From NCBI GenBank assembly GCA_023053685.1, contig JALIGW010000147.1, positions 62,001 to 126,000 on the forward strand: a DNA stretch of 64,000 nt, in the 5' to 3' direction. Both the position numbers and the translations under genes were made by a program. Under the pieces are notes generated by a model, which saw only the letters and a program-made list of their open reading frames with translations, made no database searches and had not been told where the DNA came from. Shown here piece after piece: positions 12,506 to 25,275 of the stretch. Position 1 is the stretch's first letter; every line of letters starts with the position of its first letter. This stretch comes from Diadophis punctatus similis. Lineage: Eukaryota > Chordata > Lepidosauria > Squamata > Dipsadidae.

Positions 12506-15500
12506 GGATTCAATTCAGCCCAAAAACATCACTTTTGACAAACACATCAGAAATGAAGAAGAAACACATATTCCTGTTCCCCACAGGCTGGAAAGCCGAA
12601 TTCTCGCTTGATTTTCGATTCCGAGCCTACCCTGAAGAGCTAGCCCAAAGTCTAACACAGCATTCGCCTTAGGATTCAATTCAGCCAAAAAACATCACTT
12701 TTGACAAACACATCAGAAATGAAAAAGAAACACATATTCCTGTTCCCCACATGCTGGAAAGCCGAATTCTCGCTTGAATTTTGATTCCGAGCCTACCCTG
12801 AAGAGCTAGCCCAAGGTCTAACATAGCATTCGCCTTATTTCTCAATTCAGCCCAAAAACATGACTTTTGACAAACACCTCAGAAATGAAAAAGAAACACA
12901 TATTCCTGTTCCCCACGGGCTGGAAAGCCGAATTCTCGCTTGATTTTTGATTCCGACCTTTCCCTGAAGAGCTAGCCCAAGGTCTAACACAGCATTCTCC
13001 TTAGGATTCAATTCAGCCCAAAAACATCACTTTTGACAAACACCTCAGAAATGAAAAAGAAAGACATATTCCTGTTCCCCACGTGCTGGAAAGCCAAATT
13101 CTCACTTGATTTTCGATTCCGAGCCTACCCTGAAGAGCTAGCCGAAAGTCTAACATAGCATTCGCCTTAGGACTCAATACAGCCAAAAAACATGACTTTT
13201 GACAAACACCTCAGAAATGAAAAAGAAACACATATTCCTGTTCCCCACATGCTGGAAAGCCGAATTCTCGCTTGATTTTCGATTCCGAGCCTACCCTGAA
13301 GAGCTAGCCCAAAGTCTAACACAGCATTCGCCTTAGGATTCAATTGTCCAAAAACATCACTTTTGACAAACACCTCAGAAATGAAAAAGAAACACATATT
13401 CCTGTTCCCCACATGCTGGAAAGCCGAATTCTCGCTTGATTTTCGATTCCGAGCCTACCCTGAAGAGCTAGCCCAAAGTCTAACACAGCATTCGCCTTAG
13501 GATTCAATTCAGCCCAAAAACATCACTTTTGACAAACACCTCAGAAATGAAAAAGAAACACATATTCCTGTTCCCCACGGGCTGGAAAGCCGAATTCTCG
13601 CTTGAATTTTGATTCCGAGCCTACCCTGAAGAGCTAGCCCAAAGTCTAACACAGCATTCGCCTTAGGACTCAATAAAGCCAAAAAACATGACTTTTGACA
13701 AACACCTCAGAAATGAAAATGAAACACATATTCCTGTTCCCCACAGGCTGGAAAGCCGAATTCTCGCTTGATTTTTGATTCCGACCTTTCCCTGAAGAGC
13801 TAGCCCAAAGTCTAACACAGCATTCGCCTTAGGACTCAATACAGCCAAAAAACATGACTTTTGACAAACACCTCAGAAATGAAAATGAAACACATATTCC
13901 TGTTCCCAACAGGCTGGAAAGCCGAATTCTCGCTTGATTTTCGATTCCAAGCCTACCCTGAAGAGCTAGCCCAAAGTCTAACACAGCATTCGCCTTAGGA
14001 TTCAATACAGCCAAAAAACATGACTTTTGACAAACACCTCAGAAATGAAAATGAAACACATATTCCTGTTCCCCACAGTCTGGAAAGCCAAATTCTCGCT
14101 TGATTTTCGATTCCGAGCCTACCCTGAAGAGCTAGCCGAAAGTCTAACACAGCATTCGCCTTGGGATTCAATTCAGTCCAAAAACATCACTTTTGACAAA
14201 CACCTCAGAAATGAAAAAGAAACACATATTCCTGTTCCCCACGTGCTGGAAAGCCGAATTCTCGCTTGAATTTTGATTCCGAGCCTACCCTGAAGAGCTA
14301 GCCCAAAGTCTAACACAGCATTCGCCTTAGTTCTCAATTCAGCCCAAAAACATCACTTTTGACAAACACCTCAGAAATGAAAAAGAAACACATATTCCTG
14401 TTCCCCACATGCTGGAAAGCCGAATTCTCGCTTGATTTTTGATTCCGACCTTTCCCTGAAGAGCTAGCCCAAAGTCTAACACAGCATTCGCCTTAGGATT
14501 CAATTCAGCCCAAAAACATCACTTTTGACAAACACCTCAGAAATGAAAAAGAAAGACATATTCCTGTTCCCCACGTGCTGGAAAGCCAAATTCTCGCTTG
14601 AATTTTGATTCCGAGCCTACCCTGAAGAGCTAGCCCAAGGTCTAACACAGCATTCGCCTTATTTCTCAATTCAGCCCAAAAACATGACTTTTGACAAACA
14701 CCTCAGAAATGAAAAAGAAACACATATTCCTGTTCCCCATGGGCTGGAAAGCCGAATTCTCGCTTGATTTTTGATTCCGACCTTTCCCTGAAGAGCTAGC
14801 CCAAGGTCTAACACAGCATTCGCCTTAGGATTCAATTCAGCCCAAAAACATCACTTTTGACAAACACCTCAGAAATGAAAAAGAAACACATATTCCTGTT
14901 CCCCACGGGCTGGAGAGCTGAATTCTCGCTTGAATTTTGATTCCGAGCCTACCCTGAAGAGCTAGCCCAAAGTCTAACACAGCATTCGCCTTAGGACTCA
15001 ATACAGCCAAAAAACATGACTTTTGACAAACACCTCAGAAATGAAAATGAAACACATATTCCTGTTCCCCACAGGCTGGAAAGCCGAATTCTCGCTTGAT
15101 TTTTGATTCCGACCTTTCCCTGAAGAGCTAGCCCAAGGTCTAACACAGCATTCGCCTTATTTCTCAATTCAGCCCAAAAACATCACTTTTGACAAACACC
15201 TCAGAAATGAAAAAGAAACACATATTCCTGTTCCCCACAGGCTGGAAAGCCGAATTCTCGCTTGATTTTCGATTCCGAGCCTACCCTGAACAGCTAGCCC
15301 AAAGTCTAACACAGCATTCGCCTTAGGATTCAATTCAGCCCAAAAACATCACTTTTGACAAACACCTCAGAAATGAAAATGAAACACATATTCCTGTTCC
15401 CCACAGGCTGGAAAGCTGAATTCTCTCTTGATTTTTGATTCCGACCTTTCCCTGAAGAGCTAGCCCAATGTCTAACATGGAATTCGCCTTAGTTCTCAAT

Positions 15501-16983
15501 TCAGCCAAAAAACATCACTTTTGACAAACACATCAGAAATGAAAAAGAAACACATATTCCTGTTCCCCACATGCTGGAAAGCCGAATTCTTGCTTGAATT
15601 TTGATTCCGAGCCTACCCTGAAGAGCTAGCCCAAGGTCTAACACAGCATTCGCCTTATTTCTCAATTCAGCCCAAAAACATGACTTTTGACAAACACCTC
15701 AGAAATGAAAAAGAAACACATATTCCTGTTCCCCACGGGCTGGAAAGCCGAATTCTCGCTTGATTTTTGATTTCGACTTTTCCCTGAAGAGCTAGCCCAA
15801 GGTCTAACACAGCATTCGCCTTAGGATTCAATTCAGCCCAAAAACATCACTTTTGACAAACACCTCAGAAATGAAAAAGAAAGACATATTCCTGTTCCCC
15901 ACGGGCTGGAAAGCCGAATTCTCGCTTGATTTTTGATTCCGACCTTTCCCTGAAGAGCTAGCCCAAGGTCTAACACAGCATTCGCCTTAGGATTCAATTC
16001 AGCCCAAAAACATCACTTTTGACAAACACCTCAGAAATGAAAAAGAAAGAAATATTCCTGTTCCCCACGTGCTGGAAAGCCAAATTCTCGCTTGATTTTC
16101 GATTCCGAGCCTACCCTAAAGAGCTAGCCCAATGTCTAACACAGCATTCGCCTTAGGATTCAATTGTCCAAAAACATCACTTTTGACAAACACCTCAGAA
16201 ATGAAAAAGAAACACATATTCCTGTTCCCCACATGCTGGAAAGCTGAATTCTCGCTTGATTTTCGATTCCGAGCCTACCCTGAAGAGCTAGCCCAAAGTC
16301 TAACACAGCATTCGCCTTAGGATTCAATTCAGCCCAAAAACATCACTTTTGACAAACACCTCAGAAATGAAAAAGAAACACATATTCCTGTTCCCCACGG
16401 GCTGGAAAGCCGAATTCTCGCTTGAATTTTGATTCCGAGCCTACCCTGAAGAGCTAGCCCAAAGTCTAACACAGCATTCGCCTTAGGACTCAATACAGCC
16501 AAAAAACATGACTTTTGACAAACACCTCAGAAATGAAAATGAAACACATATTCCTGTTCCCCACAGGCTGGAAAGCCGAATTCTCGCTTGATTTTTGATT
16601 CCGACCTTTCCCTGAAGAGCTAGCCCAAGGTCTAACACAGCATTCGCCTTATTTCTCAATTCAGCCCAAAAACATCACTTTTGACAAACACCTCAGAAAT
16701 GAAAAAGAAACACATATTCCTGTTCCCCACAGGCTGGAAAGCCGAATTCTCGCTTGATTTTCGATTCCGAGCCTACCCTGAAGAGCTAGCCCAAAGTCTA
16801 ACACAGCATTCGCCTTAGGATTCAATTCAGTCCAAAAACATCACTTTTGACAAACACCTCAGAAATGAAAATGAAACACATATTCCTGTTCCCCACAGGC
16901 TGGAAAGCTGAATTCTCTCTTGATTTTTGATTCCGACCTTTCCCTGAAGAGCTAGCCCAATGTCTAACACGGAATTCGCCTTA
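12506..16983 (+). repeat. 4,478-bp super-repeat, copy 1 (27 monomers)
   Basis: It opens with a unique-looking monomer carrying 'aaatgaagaagaaac' and acatcag. The order then includes 'acatagcatt' (12,672), gccaaattctcac/gccgaaag (13,004), ggactc/acatg (13,170), a 164-bp attgtcc (13,336), acggg (13,500), 'ggactcaataaagcc' (13,666), 'ttccaagcc' (13,832) and 'cagtctgg' (13,998). The second half (14,496-16,485) differs from copies 2 and 3 and instead matches 10.5-12.4 kb at 4,146-bp offset, including a 'cgacttttcc' variant near 11,632 and 15,776. It ends with an agtcc monomer with 'gctgaattctctc' and 'cggaattc' (16,818). Twenty-seven monomers, two of them 164 bp, give 4,478 bp. Confidence 0.88.
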
Positions 16984-17647
16984 GGATTCAATTCAGCCCA
17001 AAAACATCACTTTTGACAAACACATCAGAAATGAAGAAGAAACACATATTCCTGTTCCCCACAGGCTGGAAAGCCGAATTCTCGCTTGATTTTCGATTCC
17101 GAGCCTACCCTGAAGAGCTAGCCCAAAGTCTAACACAGCATTCGCCTTAGGATTCAATTCAGCCAAAAAACATCACTTTTGACAAACACATCAGAAATGA
17201 AAAAGAAACACATATTCCTGTTCCCCACATGCTGGAAAGCCGAATTCTCGCTTGAATTTTGATTCCGAGCCTACCCTGAAGAGCTAGCCCAAGGTCTAAC
17301 ATAGCATTCGCCTTATTTCTCAATTCAGCCCAAAAACATGACTTTTGACAAACACCTCAGAAATGAAAAAGAAACACATATTCCTGTTCCCCACGGGCTG
17401 GAAAGCCGAATTCTCGCTTGATTTTTGATTCCGACCTTTCCCTGAAGAGCTAGCCCAAGGTCTAACACAGCATTCGCCTTAGGATTCAATTCAGCCCAAA
17501 AACATCACTTTTGACAAACACCTCAGAAATGAAAAAGAAAGACATATTCCTGTTCCCCACGTGCTGGAAAGCCAAATTCTCACTTGATTTTCGATTCCGA
17601 GCCTACCCTGAAGAGCTAGCCGAAAGTCTAACACAGCATTCGCCTTA

Positions 17648-19303
17648 GGACTCAATACAGCCAAAAAACATGACTTTTGACAAACACCTCAGAAATGAAA
17701 AAGAAACACATATTCCTGTTCCCCACATGCTGGAAAGCCGAATTCTCGCTTGATTTTCGATTCCGAGCCTACCCTGAAGAGCTAGCCCAAAGTCTAACAC
17801 AGCATTCGCCTTAGGATTCAATTGTCCAAAAACATCACTTTTGACAAACACCTCAGAAATGAAAAAGAAACACATATTCCTGTTCCCCACATGCTGGAAA
17901 GCCGAATTCTCGCTTGATTTTCGATTCCGAGCCTACCCTGAAGATCTAGCCCAAAGTCTAACACAGCATTCGCCTTAGGATTCAATTCAGCCCAAAAACA
18001 TCACTTTTGACAAACACCTCAGAAATGAAAAAGAAACACATATTCCTGTTCCCCACGGGCTGGAAAGCCGAATTCTCGCTTGAATTTTGATTCCGAGCCT
18101 ACCCTGAAGAGCTAGCCCAAAGTCTAACACAGCATTCGCCTTAGGACTCAATAAAGCCAAAAAACATGACTTTTGACAAACACCTCAGAAATGAAAATGA
18201 AACACATATTCCTGTTCCCCACAGGCTGGAAAGCCGAATTCTCGCTTGATTTTTGATTCCGACCTTTCCCTGAAGAGCTAGCCCAAAGTCTAACACAGCA
18301 TTCGCCTTAGGACTCAATACAGCCAAAAAACATGACTTTTGACAAACACCTCAGAAATGAAAATGAAACACATATTCCTGTTCCCCACAGGCTGGAAAGC
18401 CAAATTCTCACTTGATTTTCGATTCCGAGCCTACCCTGAAGAGCTAGCCGAAAGTCTAACACAGCATTCGCCTTAGGACTCAATACAGCCAAAAAACATG
18501 ACTTTTGACAAACACCTCAGAAATGAAAAAGAAACACATATTCCTGTTCCCCACATGCTGGAAAGCCGAATTCTCGCTTGATTTTCGATTCCGAGCCTAC
18601 CCTGAAGAGCTAGCCCAAAGTCTAACACAGCATTCGCCTTAGGATTCAATTGTCCAAAAACATCACTTTTGACAAACAGCTCAGAAATGAAAAAGAAACA
18701 CATATTCCTGTTCCCCACATGCTGGAAAGCCGAATTCTCGCTTGATTTTCGATTCCGAGCCTACCCTGAAGATCTAGCCCAAAGTCTAACACAGCATTCG
18801 CCTTAGGATTCAATTCAGCCCAAAAACATCACTTTTGACAAACACCTCAGAAATGAAAAAGAAACACATATTCCTGTTCCCCACGGGCTGGAAAGCCGAA
18901 TTCTCGCTTGAATTTTGATTCCGAGCCTACCCTGAAGAGCTAGCCCAAAGTCTAACACAGCATTCGCCTTAGGACTCAATAAAGCCAAAAAACATGACTT
19001 TTGACAAACACCTCAGAAATGAAAATGAAACACATATTCCTGTTCCCCACAGGCTGGAAAGCCGAATTCTCGCTTGATTTTTGATTCCGACCTTTCCCTG
19101 AAGAGCTAGCCCAAAGTCTAACACAGCATTCGCCTTAGGACTCAATACAGCCAAAAAACATGACTTTTGACAAACACCTCAGAAATGAAAATGAAACACA
19201 TATTCCTGTTCCCCACAGGCTGGAAAGCCGAATTCTCGCTTGATTTTCGATTCCAAGCCTACCCTGAAGAGCTAGCCCAAAGTCTAACACAGCATTCGCC
19301 TTA
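17648..19303 (+). repeat. 828-bp five-monomer tandem duplication
   Basis: Two units, 17,648-18,475 and 18,476-19,303, each made of ggactc/acatg, 164-bp attgtcc/acatg, acggg/gaattttg, 'ggactcaataaagcc' and a ggactc/acagg monomer. They share 'gaagatctagccc' (near 17,943 and 18,771), which is absent from copies 1 and 3 of the super-repeat, so the mutation predates the duplication but is specific to this copy. The last monomer of unit 1 is a hybrid, which marks the crossover. Confidence 0.93.
18310..18475 (+). repeat. Hybrid junction monomer (crossover product)
   Basis: The left half (ggactcaatacagcc, catgac, gaaaatg, acagg) is that of the monomer following 'aataaagcc'. The right half ('gccaaattctcacttg', 'gattttcgattccgagcc', 'gctagccgaaag') is that of the monomer at 17,482. 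The switch lies in 'ggctggaaagcc', where both parents are identical. A crossover between those two monomers, five apart with one 164-bp copy between, gives exactly the observed 828-bp gain. Confidence 0.9.
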
Positions 19304-20797
19304 GGATTCAATACAGCCAAAAAACATGACTTTTGACAAACACCTCAGAAATGAAAATGAAACACATATTCCTGTTCCCCACAGTCTGGAAAGCCAAATT
19401 CTCGCTTGATTTTCGATTCCGAGCCTACCCTGAAGAGCTAGCCGAAAGTCTAACACAGCATTCGCCTTAGGATTCAATTCAGTCCAAAAACATCACTTTT
19501 GACAAACACCTCAGAAATGAAAAAGAAACACATATTCCTGTTCCCCACGTGCTGGAAAGCCGAATTCTCGCTTGAATTTTGATTCCGAGCCTACCCTGAA
19601 GAGCTAGCCCAAAGTCTAACACAGCATTCGCCTTAGTTCTCAATTCAGCCCAAAAACATCACTTTTGACAAACACCTCAGAAATGAAAAAGAAACACATA
19701 TTCCTGTTCCCCACATGCTGGAAAGCCGAATTCTCGCTTGATTTTTGATTCCGACCTTTCCCTGAAGAGCTAGCCCAAAGTCTAACACAGCATTCGCCTT
19801 AGGATTCAATTCAGCCCAAAAACATCACTTTTGACAAACACCTCAGAAATGAAAAAGAAAGACATATTCCTGTTCCCCACGTGCTGGAAAGCCAAATTCT
19901 CGCTTGATTTTCGATTCCGAGCCTACCCTGAAGAGCTAGCCGAAAGTCTAACACAGCATTCGCCTTAGGATTCAATTCAGTCCAAAAACATCACTTTTGA
20001 CAAACACCTCAGAAATGAAAAAGAAACACATATTCCTGTTCCCCACATGCTGGAAAGCCGAATTCTCGCTTGATTTTCGATTCCGAGCCTACCCTGAAGA
20101 GCTAGCCCAAAGTCTAACTCAGCATTCGCCTTAGGATTCAATTCAGCCCAAAAACATCACTTTTGACAAACACCTCAGAAATGAAAAAGAAACACATATT
20201 CCTGTTCCCCATGGGCTGGAAAGCCGAATTCTCGCTTGATTTTTGATTCCGACCTTTCCCTGAAGAGCTAGCCCAAGGTCTAACACAGCATTCGCCTTAG
20301 GATTCAATTCAGCCCAAAAACATCACTTTTGACAAACACCTCAGAAATGAAAAAGAAAGACATATTCCTGTTCCCCACATGCTGGAAAGCTGAATTCTCG
20401 CTTGATTTTCGATTCCGAGCCTACCCTGAAGAGCTAGCCCAAAGTCTAACACAGCATTCGCCTTAGGATTCAATTCAGCCCAAAAACATCACTTTTGACA
20501 AACACCTCAGAAATGAAAAAGAAACACATATTCCTGTTCCCCACGGGCTGGAAAGCCGAATTCTCGCTTGAATTTTGATTCCGAGCCTACCCTGAAGAGC
20601 TAGCCCAAAGTCTAACACAGCATTCACCTTAGGACTCAATACAGCCAAAAAACATGACTTTTGACAAACACCTCAGAAATGAAAAAGAAACACATATTCC
20701 TGTTCCCCACGGGCTGGAAAGCCGAATTCTCGCTTGAATTTTGATTCCGAGCCTACCCTGAAGAGCTAGCCCAAGGTCTAACACAGCATTCGCCTTA

Positions 20798-20963
20798 TTT
20801 CTCAATTCAGCCCAAAAACATCACTTTTGACAAACACCTCAGAAATGAAAAAGAAACACATATTCCTGTTCCCCACGGGCTGGAAAGCCGAATTCTCGCT
20901 TGAATTTTGATTCCGAGCCTACCCTGAAGAGCTAGCCCAAAGTCTAACACAGCATTCGCCTTA
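20798..20963 (+). repeat. Hybrid monomer marking loss of an internal monomer pair
   Basis: The head is 'tttctcaattcagccc' with catcac, as at 24,448, but it continues 'gaaaaagaaacac', acggg, 'cttgaattttg' and aaagtc, as in the acggg monomer at 16,320. The 'gaaagaaat' body and the following 164-bp monomer are missing. This fits an intra-array deletion with the exchange between about positions 25 and 62 of the monomer. Confidence 0.82.
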
Positions 20964-21461
20964 GGACTCAATACAGCCAAAAAACATGACTTTTGACAAA
21001 CACCTCAGAAATGAAAATGAAACACATATTCCTGTTCCCCACAGGCTGGAAAGCCGAATTCTCGCTTGATTTTTGATTCCGACCTTTCCCTGAAGAGCTA
21101 GCCCAAGGTCTAACACAGCATTCGCCTTATTTCTCAATTCAGCCCAAAAACATCACTTTTGACAAACACCTCAGAAATGAAAAAGAAACACATATTCCTG
21201 TTCCCCACAGGCTGGAAAGCCGAATTCTCGCTTGATTTTCGATTCCGAGCCTACCCTGAAGAGCTAGCCCAAAGTCTAACACAGCATTCGCCTTAGGATT
21301 CAATTCAGTCCAAAAACATCACTTTTGACAAACACCTCAGAAATGAAAATGAAACACATATTCCTGTTCCCCACAGGCTGGAAAGCTGAATTCTCTCTTG
21401 ATTTTTGATTCCGACCTTTCCCTGAAGAGCTAGCCCAATGTCTAACACGGAATTCGCCTTA

Positions 21462-24400
21462 GGATTCAATTCAGCCCAAAAACATCACTTTTGACAAACA
21501 CATCAGAAATGAAGAAGAAACACATATTCCTGTTCCCCACAGGCTGGAAAGCCGAATTCTCGCTTGATTTTCGATTCCGAGCCTACCCTGAAGAGCTAGC
21601 CCAAAGTCTAACACAGCATTCGCCTTAGGATTCAATTCAGCCAAAAAACATCACTTTTGACAAACACATCAGAAATGAAAAAGAAACACATATTCCTGTT
21701 CCCCACATGCTGGAAAGCCGAATTCTCGCTTGAATTTTGATTCCGAGCCTACCCTGAAGAGCTAGCCCAAGGTCTAACATAGCATTCGCCTTATTTCTCA
21801 ATTCAGCCCAAAAACATGACTTTTGACAAACACCTCAGAAATGAAAAAGAAACACATATTCCTGTTCCCCACGGGCTGGAAAGCCGAATTCTCGCTTGAT
21901 TTTTGATTCCGACCTTTCCCTGAAGAGCTAGCCCAAGGTCTAACACAGCATTCGCCTTAGGATTCAATTCAGCTCAAAAACATCACTTTTGACAAACACC
22001 TCAGAAATGAAAAAGAAAGACATATTCCTGTTCCCCACGTGCTGGAAAGCCAAATTCTCACTTGATTTTCGATTCCGAGCCTACCCTGAAGAGCTAGCCG
22101 AAAGTCTAACACAGCATTCGCCTTAGGACTCAATACAGCCAAAAAACATGACTTTTGACAAACACCTCAGAAATGAAAAAGAAACACATATTCCTGTTCC
22201 CCACATGCTGGAAAGCTGAATTCTCGCTTGATTTTCGATTCCGAGCCTACCCTGAAGAGCTAGCCCAAAGTCTAACACAGCATTCGCCTTAGGATTCAAT
22301 TGTCCAAAAACATCACTTTTGACAAACACCTCAGAAATGAAAAAGAAACACATATTCCTGTTCCCCACATGCTGGAAAGCCGAATTCTCGCTTGATTTTC
22401 GATTCCGAGCCTACCCTGAAGAGCTAGCCCAAAGTTTAACACAGCATTCGCCTTAGGATTCAATTCAGCCCAAAAACATCACTTTTGACAAACACCTCAG
22501 AAATGAAAAAGAAACACATATTCCTGTTCCCCACGGGCTGGAAAGCCGAATTCTCGCTTGAATTTTGATTCCGAGCCTACCCTGAAGAGCTAGCCCAAAG
22601 TCTAACACAGCATTCGCCTTAGGACTCAATAAAGCCAAAAAACATGACTTTTGACAAACACCTCAGAAATGAAAATGAAACACATATTCCTGTTCCCCAC
22701 AGGCTGGAAAGCCGAATTCTCGCTTGATTTTTGATTCCGACCTTTCCCTGAAGAGCTAGCCCAAAGTCTAACACAGCATTCGCCTTAGGACTCAATACAG
22801 CCAAAAAACATGACTTTTGACAAACACCTCAGAAATGAAAATGAAACACATATTCCTGTTCCCCACAGGCTGGAAAGCCGAATTCTCGCTTGATTTTCGA
22901 TTCCAAGCCTACCCTGAAGAGCTAGCCCAAAGTCTAACACAGCATTCGCCTTAGGATTCAATACAGCCAAAAAACATGACTTTTGACAAACACCTCAGAA
23001 ATGAAAATGAAACACATATTCCTGTTCCCCACAGTCTGGAAAGCCAAATTCTCGCTTGATTTTCGATTCCGAGCCTACCCTGAAGAGCTAGCCGAAAGTC
23101 TAACACAGCATTCGCCTTAGGATTCAATTCAGTCCAAAAACATCACTTTTGACAAACACCTCAGAAATGAAAAAGAAACACATATTCCTGTTCCCCACGT
23201 GCTGGAAAGCCGAATTCTCGCTTGAATTTTGATTCCGAGCCTACCCTGAAGAGCTAGCCCAAAGTCTAACACAGCATTCGCCTTAGTTCTCAATTCAGCC
23301 CAAAAACATCACTTTTGACAAACACCTCAGAAATGAAAAAGAAACACATATTCCTGTTCCCCACATGCTGGAAAGCCGAATTCTCGCTTGATTTTTGATT
23401 CCGACCTTTCCCTGAAGAGCTAGCCCAAAGTCTAACACAGCATTCGCCTTAGGATTCAATTCAGCCCAAAAACATCACTTTTGACAAACACCTCAGAAAT
23501 GAAAAAGAAAGACATATTCCTGTTCCCCACGTGCTGGAAAGCCAAATTCTCGCTTGATTTTCGATTCCGAGCCTACCCTGAAGAGCTAGCCGAAAGTCTA
23601 ACACAGCATTCGCCTTAGGATTCAATTCAGTCCAAAAACATCACTTTTGACAAACACCTCAGAAATGAAAAAGAAACACATATTCCTGTTCCCCACATGC
23701 TGGAAAGCCGAATTCTCGCTTGATTTTCGATTCCGAGCCTACCCTGAAGAGCTAGCCCAAAGTCTAACACAGCATTCGCCTTAGGATTCAATTCAGCCCA
23801 AAAACATCACTTTTGACAAACACCTCAGAAATGAAAAAGAAACACATATTCCTGTTCCCCATGGGCTGGAAAGCCGAATTCTCGCTTGATTTTTGATTCC
23901 GACCTTTCCCTGAAGAGCTAGCCCAAGGTCTAACACAGCATTCGCCTTAGGATTCAATTCAGCCCAAAAACATCACTTTTGACAAACACCTCAGAAATGA
24001 AAAAGAAAGACATATTCCTGTTCCCCACATGCTGGAAAGCTGAATTCTCGCTTGATTTTCGATTCCGAGCCTACCCTGAAGAGCTAGCCCAAAGTCTAAC
24101 ACAGCATTCGCCTTAGGATTCAATTCAGCCCAAAAACATCACTTTTGACAAACACCTCAGAAATGAAAAAGAAACACATATTCCTGTTCCCCACGGGCTG
24201 GAAAGCCGAATTCTCGCTTGAATTTTGATTCCGAGCCTACCCTGAAGAGCTAGCCCAAAGTCTAACACAGCATTCACCTTAGGACTCAATACAGCCAAAA
24301 AACATGACTTTTGACAAACACCTCAGAAATGAAAAAGAAACACATATTCCTGTTCCCCACGGGCTGGAAAGCCGAATTCTCGCTTGAATTTTGATTCCGA

Positions 24401-25275
24401 GCCTACCCTGAAGAGCTAGCCCAAGGTCTAACACAGCATTCGCCTTATTTCTCAATTCAGCCCAAAAACATCACTTTTGACAAACACCTCAGAAATGAAA
24501 AAGAAAGAAATATTCCTGTTCCCCACGTGCTGGAAAGCCAAATTCTCGCTTGATTTTCGATTCCGAGCCTACCCTAAAGAGCTAGCCCAATGTCTAACAC
24601 AGCATTCGCCTTAGGATTCAATTGTCCAAAAACATCACTTTTGACAAACACCTCAGAAATGAAAAAGAAACACATATTCCTGTTCCCCACATGCTGGAAA
24701 GCCGAATTCTCGCTTGATTTTCGATTCCGAGCCTACCCTGAAGAGCTAGCCCAAAGTCTAACACAGCATTCGCCTTAGGACTCAATACAGCCAAAAAACA
24801 TGACTTTTGACAAACACCTCAGAAATGAAAATGAAACACATATTCCTGTTCCCCACAGGCTGGAAAGCCGAATTCTCGCTTGATTTTTGATTCCGACCTT
24901 TCCCTGAAGAGCTAGCCCAAGGTCTAACACAGCATTCGCCTTATTTCTCAATTCAGCCCAAAAACATCACTTTTGACAAACACCTCAGAAATGAAAAAGA
25001 AACACATATTCCTGTTCCCCACAGGCTGGAAAGCCGAATTCTCGCTTGATTTTCGATTCCGAGCCTACCCTGAAGAGCTAGCCCAAAGTCTAACACAGCA
25101 TTCGCCTTAGGATTCAATTCAGTCCAAAAACATCACTTTTGACAAACACCTCAGAAATGAAAATGAAACACATATTCCTGTTCCCCACAGGCTGGAAAGC
25201 TGAATTCTCTCTTGATTTTTGATTCCGACCTTTCCCTGAAGAGCTAGCCCAATGTCTAACACGGAATTCGCCTTA
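21462..25275 (+). repeat. Super-repeat, copy 3 (3,814 bp, 23 monomers)
   Basis: It starts with the 'gaagaag' monomer and contains, once each, the ggactc/acatg (22,126), attgtcc (22,292), 'aataaagcc' (22,622), 'ttccaagcc' (22,788) and 'cagtctgg' (22,954) monomers. The 23,120-24,447 segment matches copy 2 at an offset of 3,650 bp. It retains the 'gaaagaaat' (24,448) and attgtcc (24,614) pair that copy 2 lost, but passes from the pair straight to the ggactc monomer (24,778), missing the acggg/gaattttg monomer that copy 1 has at 16,320. The next monomer, at 25,276, is gttctc rather than 'gaagaag', so the super-repeat series ends here. Confidence 0.87.
24614..24777 (+). repeat. Short 164-bp monomer class (head ggattcaattgtcc)
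   Basis: The head reads 'ggattcaattgtcc' instead of 'ggattcaattcagtcc', a clean 2-bp deletion that makes the monomer 164 bp. The rest is gaaaaag, acatg, 'gattttcgattccgagcc'. In most copies it follows a monomer with 'gaaaaagaaagaaat', 'gccaaattc', 'cctaaagag' and 'cccaatgtc'. That pair recurs with short-monomer starts at 1,896, 2,890, 4,050, 7,368, 9,690, 12,010, 16,156, 24,614, 36,072, 44,710, 59,478 and 61,302, so the pair is inherited as a block. Other short copies follow ggactc monomers (13,336, 17,814, 18,642, 22,292, 25,940). Each copy explains a 2-bp departure from multiples of 166 in the higher-order periods. Confidence 0.92.

Larger units (their letters stand above)
16984..21461 (+). 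repeat. 4,478-bp super-repeat, copy 2 (27 monomers, with internal 828-bp duplication)
   Basis: It starts with the same 'gaagaag' monomer and follows copy 1 through its eighth monomer (18,144). Monomers five to eight are then repeated after a hybrid junction monomer (18,310). It later carries 19,802-20,797 in the order shared with copy 3 (gccgaaag, acatg, atggg, gctgaattc, 'cattcacctta', ggactc/acggg) and loses the 'gaaagaaat' plus attgtcc pair through a second hybrid at 20,798. Gains and losses balance, so its length equals copy 1 although the content differs. The last three monomers (20,964-21,461) match copy 1. Confidence 0.88.
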
